NCBI GenBank assembly: GCA_934095805.1
Contig: CAKOKV010000044.1
Span: forward strand, 1 to 7,553
DNA from: an uncultured Bacilli bacterium
GTDB lineage: Bacteria > Bacillota_I > Bacilli_A > RF39 > UBA660
DNA: 7,553 nucleotides
Direction of reading: 5' to 3'
Positions 1-5,442 of the stretch are shown one piece after another (position 1 is the stretch's first letter; the number at the start of each line of letters is the position of its first letter). Position numbers and translations under genes: made by a program. Below the pieces are notes generated by a model. It was not told the DNA's origin, ran no database searches, and worked only from the letters and a program-made list of their open reading frames with translations.

Positions 1-66
1 ATTTTGAGTTTTTCTTTCTCAACGATATATCATTCGTCCTTAGTAGATAAGTATTCTATTTCTTAA
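1..66. other. Unassigned block at the window edge
   Basis: This block has 27% G+C by hand count (16 of 60), against about 8% in the next 240 bases, so it probably belongs to a functional element that continues to the left. On the minus strand, which is the direction of the strong promoter at 330-358, it contains AAGGA and then a four-codon ATG frame (M-I-Y-R-stop). The stop of that frame overlaps a TTG that opens a frame reading M-R-K-K-N-S-K to the edge. The AAGGA lies about 14 nt from that TTG, too far for a normal binding site. TTGAG and CTCAA at 4-8 and 17-21 could form a small hairpin. It may be the 5' end of a gene, or the leader of a stable RNA. I cannot decide between them. Confidence 0.25.
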
Positions 67-323
67 ATTAATAAGACTATTTATTATTTATATATAATAA
101 GTAATATTAATTTATAAATAAGATAGATACATAAATTTATAATAAATTAATATTATAAATAAACATATAATTGAAATATAAATTTTAATATACCAAATAT
201 AAATAATGAAATAAATATAGAATTTTTTCACTAAAATAATTTAGATTATATTTTATTATATAATATATAAATAATTAAATTTAAATACCACTAATAATTT
301 ATATAACCAATTATCTATTGGAC
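67..323 (-). other. Extremely AT-rich untranslated stretch, probable transcribed leader
   Basis: I find no gene here: every frame is broken within a few codons and no ATG/GTG/TTG has a binding site. Positions 61-300 hold 19 G/C in 240 bases by hand count. If the promoter at 330-358 is used, this stretch is transcribed leftward. The RNA would begin near 323 with a small hairpin (CCAAT and ATTGG, 307-311 and 317-321). Further in is a perfect 14-bp inverted repeat, 102-115 against 142-155, with a 26-nt loop. In DNA this AT-rich, such repeats may arise by chance. I see no boxA-like motif, T-box or riboswitch core, and no terminator before the window edge. Confidence 0.5.
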
Positions 324-329
324 AATATT

Positions 330-358
330 ATTATATGAATATTATTATCAAATGTCAA
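330..358 (-). promoter_or_regulatory. Perfect consensus sigma-A promoter with UP-like element, reading out of the window
   Basis: On the minus strand, TTGACA (353-358) and TATAAT (330-335) are separated by exactly 17 bp, a full consensus match. The DNA just upstream (about 361-384) is alternating A and T tracts resembling an UP element, supplied by the tail of the hydrogenase terminator. The predicted first base, seven nt below the -10, is G at 323. Consensus boxes, an UP-like element and a G start are typical of Bacillus rRNA promoters (known biology). That the product is rRNA or tRNA is inference, since it lies beyond the window. Confidence 0.8.
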
Positions 359-370
359 TACTTTTTTAAA

Positions 371-403
371 AAAAATTAAAAAAATTGCAAAAATGCAATT
401 TTT
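371..403 (-). terminator. Intrinsic terminator of the hydrogenase gene
   Basis: A 10-bp perfect stem (380-389 with 394-403) with a 4-nt loop is followed on the minus strand by a T-rich tail broken only by AA. It begins one base after the hydrogenase stop codon. The stem has only two G-C pairs, so much of its strength must come from the long U tract. The same tail forms the A/T-rich upstream part of the promoter at 330-358. Confidence 0.75.
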
Positions 404-404
404 A

Positions 405-1910
405 TTATTTATCATGTAATAAATTACTTTTGTCACTATAAGATGTATGCAATAATTTAAAGCTCTTTTCACTTAAAGGTTTATTTAAAAATTCCTTATA
501 TAAAATCTTTAATTCTTTATTATCATGAGCACATCTAATAGCTCTATTTGAATCTATTGACTCGATTCCTTTAGATCTTTCTTCTCTTATTTTATCAAGT
601 TTAGGTATTGCACAAAGTGGTTGACCACCTCCGCCAATACATCCGCCTTTACAATTCATTACTTCTATAAAATGAAATTTTTTATAATAATCATTTTCAA
701 GTAGTTTTTCCAAATTTTCCATTTGTTGAACAACTGCAACTCTAAGTCTATACTTGCCTATCATAACAGTAGCTTCTTTTATTCCTTCAAATCCACGAAG
801 TTCATCAAAAACAAGTTCATCTTTTTTCATATTATGTTTTGTCATAATTCTATATAGTGTTCTTATGACTGATTCACAAACACCACCAGAATTTCCAAAT
901 AAAACTCCGCCTCCACTACTTTCACCCATCATTTTATCAAATGGAGTATCTGATAAATTAGCTAGATTTATATCATCTTCTTTTAACATTATTCCAAGTT
1001 CACTTGTTGTGATTACATAATCTATATTTGGAGTATATTCTCTTGCTTCCATCTTTTTAGATGTACAAGGTGTTATAGCCACCGTAACTATCTTAGATGG
1101 ATCAATGCCTCTTTTCTCACAAAAATATGATTTTATAATTGCACACTGCATTCCAATTGGACTTTTACAAGTTGATAAGTTAGATAATATTTCAGGATGA
1201 TACACTTCAGCATATTTTACCCAAGCAGGACAACAACTAGTAAATTGTGGTATTGGACCTTTATTTGTTAATCTTGCAGCAAACTCAGCAACTTCCTCTA
1301 AAATAGTTAAATCAGCTCCAAATGCTGTATCAAAAACATAATCAAATCCAGATTTCTTTAAAGCTGTAACTATCTTACCTTCTGCATTTACACCAGCTTC
1401 CATATTAAAACATTCACCAATAGCAACTCTAACAGCTGGAGCTATAATTGCTATAACAATTTTATCATTAGAATTAATAATATCTTTTACATCTCTAAAT
1501 GAATATTTTGGTATCATAGCACCAGTTGGACAATTCAAGATACATTGACCGCAACCAATACAAATAGGTTCCCTACACTTATTTAAATCATATCTTAAAT
1601 TAACAATATTTTCACAAGTCTTCTTACATTGACCACAATTAATACATTTTTCAGGTATTCTACCAATTGCATGATTATTAGAACTAACTCTTACTTTTTT
1701 ATCTTCTTCTTTATCATTGATTATTTTATCCACTTTAACTTCTAATGCTGCATCAACCACTGAATCAATAATTGCATCTAATGCACTAGAACTAGCAGTT
1801 TCATCTCTCTCTTCAAACTCCCTGGCACCACACATAGGGCAAACATAGTCATCAGATATTTTATCTACCGATACTAAATATCCACATAACTTACAAATAT
1901 ATTTTCCCAT
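405..1910 (-). CDS. hydA: Rubredoxin-ferredoxin-[FeFe] hydrogenase, catalytic subunit
   Basis: This is a 501-residue [FeFe] hydrogenase, a cytoplasmic enzyme that reversibly reduces protons to H2. An N-terminal rubredoxin-like knuckle (C6, C9, C24, C27) is joined by a low-complexity linker to two [4Fe-4S] clusters (C89/92/95 and C99; C117/120/123 and C127). The H-cluster domain has P1 T-S-C-C-P-A-W (C227 ligand), P2 T-P-C-T-S-K-K-x-E (C282) and P3 with M-N-C-K-G-G-C and GGGGQP (C420, C424). Aligned from memory to C. pasteurianum CpI, the proton-path residues C226, E206, E209 and S246 are kept. The C-terminal end (456-490, R-x-A-H-D-N, LHTSY) is the fused small-subunit domain. P2 has Thr where group A enzymes have Met, and P3 differs from M-A-C-P-G-G-C, so it may be group B-like. 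The start follows AAAGGAGG at 1915-1922 with a 4-nt spacer. It lies 24 bp after the sensor kinase, probably in one operon. The hydEFG maturases are not in the window. Confidence 0.96.
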   Translation of the reverse strand: MGKYICKLCGYLVSVDKISDDYVCPMCGAREFEERDETASSSALDAIIDSVVDAALEVKVDKIINDKEEDKKVRVSSNNHAIGRIPEKCINCGQCKKTCENIVNLRYDLNKCREPICIGCGQCILNCPTGAMIPKYSFRDVKDIINSNDKIVIAIIAPAVRVAIGECFNMEAGVNAEGKIVTALKKSGFDYVFDTAFGADLTILEEVAEFAARLTNKGPIPQFTSCCPAWVKYAEVYHPEILSNLSTCKSPIGMQCAIIKSYFCEKRGIDPSKIVTVAITPCTSKKMEAREYTPNIDYVITTSELGIMLKEDDINLANLSDTPFDKMMGESSGGGVLFGNSGGVCESVIRTLYRIMTKHNMKKDELVFDELRGFEGIKEATVMIGKYRLRVAVVQQMENLEKLLENDYYKKFHFIEVMNCKGGCIGGGGQPLCAIPKLDKIREERSKGIESIDSNRAIRCAHDNKELKILYKEFLNKPLSEKSFKLLHTSYSDKSNLLHDK

Positions 1911-1933
1911 ACTGCCTCCTTTTTAATAAAATA

Positions 1934-1944
1934 ATTATATCATA
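1934..1944 (-). promoter_or_regulatory. Possible extended -10 promoter for hydA
   Basis: On the minus strand TATG, one base, then TATAAT matches an extended -10 (TATAAT at 1934-1939, TG at 1941-1942). No good -35 hexamer lies 17 bp upstream. The motif overlaps the stop codon of the sensor kinase gene and would start RNA a few bases before the hydA ribosome binding site. It would let hydA be made independently of the two-component genes. In DNA this AT-rich the match may be fortuitous. Confidence 0.4.
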
Positions 1945-3344
1945 CTTTTAGTATTTTTATTTGTTTTATTAATTTCAAAGTAAAAAGTGGTTCCTTTATT
2001 AACTTTACTATCAACACCATATTTATAATTATGACTATCAAGTATAGTTTTTACAATAGATAATCCAAGTCCAGTACCAACAGCATTTCTTTTATGTTTT
2101 TTCTCATTATGATAGTACTTATTCCAAATATATTTAATATCTTCCTTTTTTATACCTTTTCCAGTATCTCTTATCTTAACAATAACTTTTTTCTTCTCAT
2201 TAACAATATCAATATAAACAGTTTTATCATCACCAGTATAATTAATCGCATTATTAATTAAATTATATATAACTTGTTCAATTCTCTTCTTATCCCCCAT
2301 TACCATAATAGATTCTTCATTTTCATAAACAAATTGATATCCTTCTGAATCTATAAGTATATAATATCTTTTAATAACATCTCTAATTAATTTGTCTAAA
2401 TCAAATTCCTCTATTTTAAGTTCATAAGTATTAGATTGTAGCTTAGATAAATCCAATATATCACTAACAAGTATATTTAATCTATCAGTTTCTTCAATTA
2501 TTATATTTAAATTTTCATTTCTTTTTTGAACTGACATATTTTCAAAATCTTTTATCATTTCAGCATAAGCTTTAATCATTGTAAGCGGTGTTTTTAAATC
2601 ATGACCTACATTAGCAAGTAAATCTCTTCTTAATTCATCTGTTTTAGATAATTCATTTTTAGCAAGGTCGAATGTAGAAGCAAGTTCTCTTATCTCTTCT
2701 ATTTTACTATCAGTAGAAAATTTAACATTAAAGTTACCCTCAGCAAGTTTTCTTGCTTGTGAACTTAAATCTACAATTGGTTTTGAAATAAGTCTTGATA
2801 TAAAATAACCTATTATTAATGAAATAGAAAATATAATTATAGATATATATAAGAATTGACTTTTTAAAAGTCTAATTGAAGCATCAAGAGGTTGTATAGA
2901 TGAATTTAAAAATATATAAATATCATCATTATATTTTAATGCTTTAACTAATGTTTTATTATTAAATCTTTTATTATTAAATATTGTAGTAGATTCAGTT
3001 TTACCACTTTCAACAAAAGATTTAACATATTCTGTACCAGTTTTCGAATCTCCAATTAAACAACCTTGATTATACATATTAGAAATTATATTAATATTAC
3101 CATTATGATAAACAGAAATACATATTCCATATTCATAAGCAATATCTTCAAGTTTATAAATATCAAGATCATTAGTCGTTTTTAAATTACTAACCACATC
3201 ATTTAATTGATTAGTTTTATAAATTTCATAAAAATAATTTAAAAGAAGTATCTGCATAAAAAAAAGAAATAGTAAAATAAAGCATGAAAATCCCATAAGA
3301 AATGCCCATACTATATGTCTAATTTTACTATTCTTTAATTTCAA
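1935..3344 (-). CDS. Membrane sensor histidine kinase
   Basis: A 469-residue HAMP-type sensor kinase. Two membrane segments (about 11-36 and 164-183) flank a 127-residue extracytoplasmic domain without recognisable motifs. HAMP follows (about 184-235), then HisKA with the phospho-acceptor His248 in V-G-H-D-L-K-T-P. The ATPase domain has an N box near 361-367, D-T-G-K-G at 393-397, an F box (I-W-N-K-Y-Y, 406-411) and a G2 box G-T-G-L-G-L at 423-428. All catalytic motifs are intact. The start is TTG, inside the end of the response regulator gene (17-bp overlap), with GGGG six bases upstream. The next in-frame ATG would be residue 17 and would cut into the first membrane helix. Its partner is surely the regulator upstream. 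The signal is unknown, and the only obvious target nearby is the hydrogenase gene. Confidence 0.95.
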   Translation of the reverse strand: MKLKNSKIRHIVWAFLMGFSCFILLFLFFMQILLLNYFYEIYKTNQLNDVVSNLKTTNDLDIYKLEDIAYEYGICISVYHNGNINIISNMYNQGCLIGDSKTGTEYVKSFVESGKTESTTIFNNKRFNNKTLVKALKYNDDIYIFLNSSIQPLDASIRLLKSQFLYISIIIFSISLIIGYFISRLISKPIVDLSSQARKLAEGNFNVKFSTDSKIEEIRELASTFDLAKNELSKTDELRRDLLANVGHDLKTPLTMIKAYAEMIKDFENMSVQKRNENLNIIIEETDRLNILVSDILDLSKLQSNTYELKIEEFDLDKLIRDVIKRYYILIDSEGYQFVYENEESIMVMGDKKRIEQVIYNLINNAINYTGDDKTVYIDIVNEKKKVIVKIRDTGKGIKKEDIKYIWNKYYHNEKKHKRNAVGTGLGLSIVKTILDSHNYKYGVDSKVNKGTTFYFEINKTNKNTKSMI

Positions 3345-3984
3345 ATTTATACCCCATTCCTCTAACAGTAGTTATTAAATCTCTATACTCCTTTAAATTA
3401 TTCCTAAGCATTTTTATATGTGTATCTATTGTTCTATCATTACCTAGATAATCATAATTCCATACATTATTTAAAAGTTGTTCTCTTGATAAAGCAATAC
3501 CTTTATTACTTATAAAATATACAAGTAAATCATATTCTTTTGGTGTTAACATAAGTTCTTTATCTTTAATATACACAGCATGTCCTAAATAATCTACCTT
3601 TAAATCTTTATAAACAAAAGTATTTTCTTCACCTTTATATCTTTTTAATATTGCATTTATTCTAGCCATTAATTCTTTTGGACTAAATGGTTTAGTCATA
3701 TAATCATCTATTCCTAAATCAAATCCAGCTAATACATCATATTCCTCACTTCTTGCTGATAACATTATAGTTGGAGTATTATATCTTTTCTTAATTTCTT
3801 TATAAGCTGTAAAACCATCCATTTTAGGCATCATTATATCCATTATTATAAAATCAGCATCTCCGGCTTTTTCAAGTGCTTCCACACCATTTTCAGCTTC
3901 TATAACATCATATTTATTTTCAAAACAATACTCTTTAATAACATCTCTAATTAATTTTTCATCATCAACTATTAATACTTTCAC
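3328..3984 (-). CDS. OmpR/PhoB-family response regulator
   Basis: A 218-residue two-component regulator. The receiver domain (1-115) has acidic D7/D8, phospho-acceptor D49 in I-M-D-I-M-M-P, S76 and K98 in K-P-F. The C-terminal winged helix (about 122-218) ends in the typical R-T-I-D-T-H-I and R-G-M-G-Y-K-F. I chose the GTG at 3982-3984, giving M-K-V-L-I-V-D-D-E, because GAGGTG at 3991-3996 is correctly spaced for it. A GTG three codons earlier lies within that binding site. The gene overlaps the kinase gene by 17 bp. A promoter with two 11-bp-spaced T-T-C-A-C repeats lies just upstream, which is typical of autoregulation by this family (inference). The stop is TAG, the only one in the window. 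Confidence 0.96.
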   Translation of the reverse strand: MKVLIVDDEKLIRDVIKEYCFENKYDVIEAENGVEALEKAGDADFIIMDIMMPKMDGFTAYKEIKKRYNTPTIMLSARSEEYDVLAGFDLGIDDYMTKPFSPKELMARINAILKRYKGEENTFVYKDLKVDYLGHAVYIKDKELMLTPKEYDLLVYFISNKGIALSREQLLNNVWNYDYLGNDRTIDTHIKMLRNNLKEYRDLITTVRGMGYKFEIKE

Positions 3985-4006
3985 TACTACCACCTCATAT
4001 AAAAAT

Positions 4007-4035
4007 ATAATATCATATTGTGAAAAAATAGTGAA
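4007..4035 (-). promoter_or_regulatory. Promoter of the two-component operon
   Basis: On the minus strand TTCACT (4030-4035) and TATTAT (4007-4012) are 17 bp apart, and TG precedes the -10 with one base between (extended -10). The -35 is weak (four of six), which suits a promoter needing an activator. The -35 lies at the end of the U tract of the upstream gene's terminator. Confidence 0.6.
4019..4035 (-). promoter_or_regulatory. Putative response-regulator binding site (11-bp direct repeat)
   Basis: TTCACT (4030-4035) and TTCACA (4019-4024) are separated by 5 bp, giving an 11-bp period. This is the spacing and near sequence of PhoP/PhoB-type boxes bound by OmpR-family dimers (in B. subtilis roughly TT-A/C/T-A-C-A with a spacer of about 5). 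Its place at and just below the -35 of the regulator's own promoter suggests autoregulation. Caution: the T runs also serve as a terminator tail. Confidence 0.45.
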
Positions 4036-4074
4036 AAAAATATGTATTATATATAAAAATTAATAATACATATT
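4034..4074 (-). terminator. Intrinsic terminator of the thioredoxin-like gene
   Basis: A 12-bp perfect stem (4039-4050 with 4063-4074) and a 12-nt loop are followed on the minus strand by seven T. The 5' arm encodes the last residues N-M-Y-Y and the stop codon 4060-4062 is in the loop. The U tract runs into the TTCACT box of the next promoter. The stem is nearly all A-T, so its efficiency is uncertain. Confidence 0.7.
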
Positions 4075-4824
4075 ACAATTAAACCCATTACATTTAATTT
4101 TATACTTATCTACAATTTTCTTGTTTTTAACAACATATACTATTGGATAGACATCATTAAAATCATTACCAAGTTTACTTAGATTATTATAATCTTTACT
4201 ATTTAATGATGAAGAATCTATATAATAAACATTACTATCAAAATTAATCCATTTTTCAATTATATCTAAACTAAGAGCACATTCAACAGTACTACAAGAG
4301 TTCCCCATAAATATAATCTTAGAATATTCATCACTATTATATATTTCATTTATTTTATTAGTATTTATCTTTATTAAATTTAATACTGTATTTTTAGACT
4401 TTTTATATTCACCAATACTCATATTAAAATACTTATTAAATTCATGATTTATACTATCAAGATTAGATAAATAAAAATAATTATCATTTTTATCAATATT
4501 AAGAATTATATAATCATCATTAATTTCTTTAACATAAATACTTTTATTACAATTTAATTTAATTTCTTTTTTCTTAGAATTATAATTATATCTAGTACAT
4601 TTGTCAAATGAATCACTTTCATTATTATTAGTAGGCATTATATAAGAAAAACTATCACTACTTATATTTATCACATCATAATAACCAGTTCTATAATCAT
4701 ATTTATACCAATTTTTATTAAATATTTTTTCATCTAAAGACCTATCATTAAATATATATAATAATGATATTGATATTAAAACAATAAATAAACCAACAAT
4801 TACTATTACCCTATTATTTTTCAT
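4060..4824 (-). CDS. Membrane-anchored protein with degenerate thioredoxin-like domain
   Basis: I do not recognise a named family for this 254-residue protein. One N-terminal membrane anchor (about 5-25) lacks a lipobox, so the rest should be outside the membrane. Residues 35-125 look like a small beta-rich domain with C76 and C92 possibly paired. Residues 165-245 resemble a thioredoxin fold: a strand I-I-F-M-G, then C177-S-T-V-E-C182, a helix, a strand V-Y-Y-I-D, and a Y-P-I-V-Y segment where P227 would be the cis-proline. The redox motif is CxxxxC rather than CxxC, and the final helix of the fold is missing. The chain ends in a Cys-containing tail (C245, C250) where the terminator hairpin begins. 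Base composition is poorer in GC than hydA or murA. No ribosome binding site precedes the ATG. The predicted RNA start falls on its A, so it may be leaderless. A redox or thiol-sensing role is only a guess. Confidence 0.8.
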   Translation of the reverse strand: MKNNRVIVIVGLFIVLISISLLYIFNDRSLDEKIFNKNWYKYDYRTGYYDVINISSDSFSYIMPTNNNESDSFDKCTRYNYNSKKKEIKLNCNKSIYVKEINDDYIILNIDKNDNYFYLSNLDSINHEFNKYFNMSIGEYKKSKNTVLNLIKINTNKINEIYNSDEYSKIIFMGNSCSTVECALSLDIIEKWINFDSNVYYIDSSSLNSKDYNNLSKLGNDFNDVYPIVYVVKNKKIVDKYKIKCNGFNCNMYY

Positions 4825-4830
4825 ACTATA

Positions 4831-4859
4831 ATGATAACAAAAAACAAGTAACTTTTCAA
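4831..4859 (-). promoter_or_regulatory. Promoter giving a leaderless transcript
   Basis: On the minus strand TTGAAA (4854-4859) and TATCAT (4831-4836) are separated by 17 bp. Six bases later comes the A of the ATG at 4824, so the predicted first base is the start codon itself. The -35 box lies in the loop of the terminator at 4836-4868. The start would be a few bases off if the RNA polymerase picks a neighbouring base. Confidence 0.55.
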
Positions 4860-4868
4860 TTACTTGTT
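4836..4868 (-). terminator. Intrinsic terminator of the small acidic protein gene
   Basis: A 9-bp perfect stem (4843-4851 with 4860-4868), an 8-nt loop and a tail of T residues on the minus strand. The stop codon 4860-4862 is the last part of the 5' arm, so the codons for the last residues T-N-K form the stem. The loop carries the -35 box of the next gene. Confidence 0.8.
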
Positions 4869-5126
4869 AGTATTAGCATAATAATTAAACTCACTAATTT
4901 CTTTTGATACTGCATCTAAATCATCAGCATCACTTTCGTCTTCTAATACTTCATCAATCATAAATATCAATTCATCTATTGATGAACATTTATTAGGATC
5001 AATTGAATATTTTAATAAAACACTATATTGATAGTCAGAAAGAAATATTCCTTTTTTGATCTCTTTATGCATATATTTTTCATCAAATAAATCATCTATA
5101 TTTACTTCATCACCATTTATTTTCAT
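4860..5126 (-). CDS. Small acidic cytoplasmic protein of unknown function
   Basis: 88 residues, no signal peptide or membrane segment, strongly acidic in the second half (run D-E-D-E-S-D-A-D-D near 60-70) and predicted mostly helical. I do not recognise a family. I chose the ATG at 5124-5126 because AGGAG (5132-5136) lies five bases upstream. A GTG eight codons earlier lies within the terminator tail and has no binding site. It is 26 bp downstream of rpmE with a terminator hairpin between, and no convincing promoter of its own, so it is probably expressed by read-through from rpmE. The last codons form its own terminator stem. Association with a ribosomal protein gene makes a growth-linked role possible, but nothing in the sequence proves it. 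Confidence 0.8.
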   Translation of the reverse strand: MKINGDEVNIDDLFDEKYMHKEIKKGIFLSDYQYSVLLKYSIDPNKCSSIDELIFMIDEVLEDESDADDLDAVSKEISEFNYYANTNK

Positions 5127-5139
5127 AGTTTCTCCTAAG

Positions 5140-5165
5140 AAAAAAATCACTATTAATCAGTGATT
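5140..5165 (-). terminator. Intrinsic terminator or attenuator after rpmE
   Basis: A 7-bp stem (5145-5151 with 5159-5165) with a 7-nt loop is followed by a T tract on the minus strand, seven T in a row counting the end of the stem. The 5' arm encodes I-T-D, the last residues of L31, and the stop codon (5153-5155) is in the loop. The tail runs into the AGGAG of the next gene. Partial termination would lower that gene relative to rpmE. Confidence 0.65.
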
Positions 5166-5353
5166 CCATATTTGTCTTTGAATTTTTGTACATTTCCAGT
5201 CTTAACAGTTTTGAATTTTCCTGTATAGAATGAATGGCATTTGTTGCATGATTCTAATTGAATTTCATCTTTTGTTGATTTAACTTCGAATTCATTACCA
5301 CATGCACATTTAACTTTACATACCTTTTGTACTGGATGTATTCCCTTTTTCAT
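5153..5353 (-). CDS. rpmE: 50S ribosomal protein L31, zinc-binding type
   Basis: 66 residues with the L31 signature: M-K-K-G-I-H-P at the start, zinc-ribbon cysteines C16/C18 in C-A-C-G-N and C36/C39 in C-N-K-C-H, then F-Y-T-G-K. L31 sits at the subunit interface of the ribosome (known). The four cysteines place it in the zinc-containing C+ class, which in Bacillus can also act as a zinc store when replaced by a C- paralogue. I chose the ATG at 5351-5353, with GAGGAGG six bases upstream. An upstream in-frame ATG (5369-5371) would translate the binding site itself and add six residues absent from the family. It has its own strong promoter and a structured leader, and lies near murA as in Bacillus, but without rho. 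Confidence 0.98.
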   Translation of the reverse strand: MKKGIHPVQKVCKVKCACGNEFEVKSTKDEIQLESCNKCHSFYTGKFKTVKTGNVQKFKDKYGITD

Positions 5354-5401
5354 ATCTATCCTCCTCGCCATAACTTATAAACAGTTATAGAAATAACTTC
5401 A
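5354..5401 (-). promoter_or_regulatory. rpmE 5' leader with competing hairpins
   Basis: About 48 nt between the predicted RNA start and the ATG contain three mutually related segments. AGTTAT (5393-5398) can pair with ATAACT (5383-5388), loop of 4. The second can instead pair with AGTTAT (5370-5375). With flanking bases the second helix reaches 8 bp including one G-U and ends just before the GAGGAGG site. This could be an L31 leader for autogenous control. L31 leader RNAs are known in Firmicutes, but I cannot confirm a match to any described consensus. Confidence 0.45.
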
Positions 5402-5407
5402 CGATGT

Positions 5408-5436
5408 ATTATACATAAGTTTAATAAGAAAATCAA
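5408..5436 (-). promoter_or_regulatory. rpmE: Strong sigma-A promoter of rpmE
   Basis: On the minus strand TTGATT (5431-5436) and TATAAT (5408-5413) are 17 bp apart, with a predicted RNA start near 5401. It begins only a few bases after the stop codon of the SGNH-like gene, for which no terminator is visible, so murA transcripts may also run into rpmE. The -10 is centred in a near-palindrome (ATGTAT, A, ATACAT). Confidence 0.8.
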
Positions 5437-5442
5437 GTATAA

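Noticed and set aside
1..66. Plus-strand frame from the edge to a TAA at 64-66, or minus-strand coding with TGA read as Trp
   Set aside because: The plus frame has no recognisable protein character. The TGA-as-Trp reading needs a code that the other genes do not show, and no valid start precedes it.
61..360. Replication origin or CRISPR-like repeats in the AT-rich gap
   Set aside because: No DnaA boxes, no evenly spaced repeats and no adjacent replication or cas genes were seen.
754..1020. Plus-strand open frame of 88 codons
   Set aside because: It lies opposite the conserved hydrogenase H-cluster domain, has no ribosome binding site and a low-complexity Ser/Pro product; a shadow frame.
4036..4059. 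TATAAT-like string between the thioredoxin-like gene and the regulator
   Set aside because: It is part of the terminator stem-loop and lacks a -35; the better promoter is at 4007-4035.
5354..5371. Upstream in-frame ATG for rpmE adding six residues
   Set aside because: It would encode the GAGGAGG binding site as protein, and L31 proteins begin at M-K-x-x-I-H-P.
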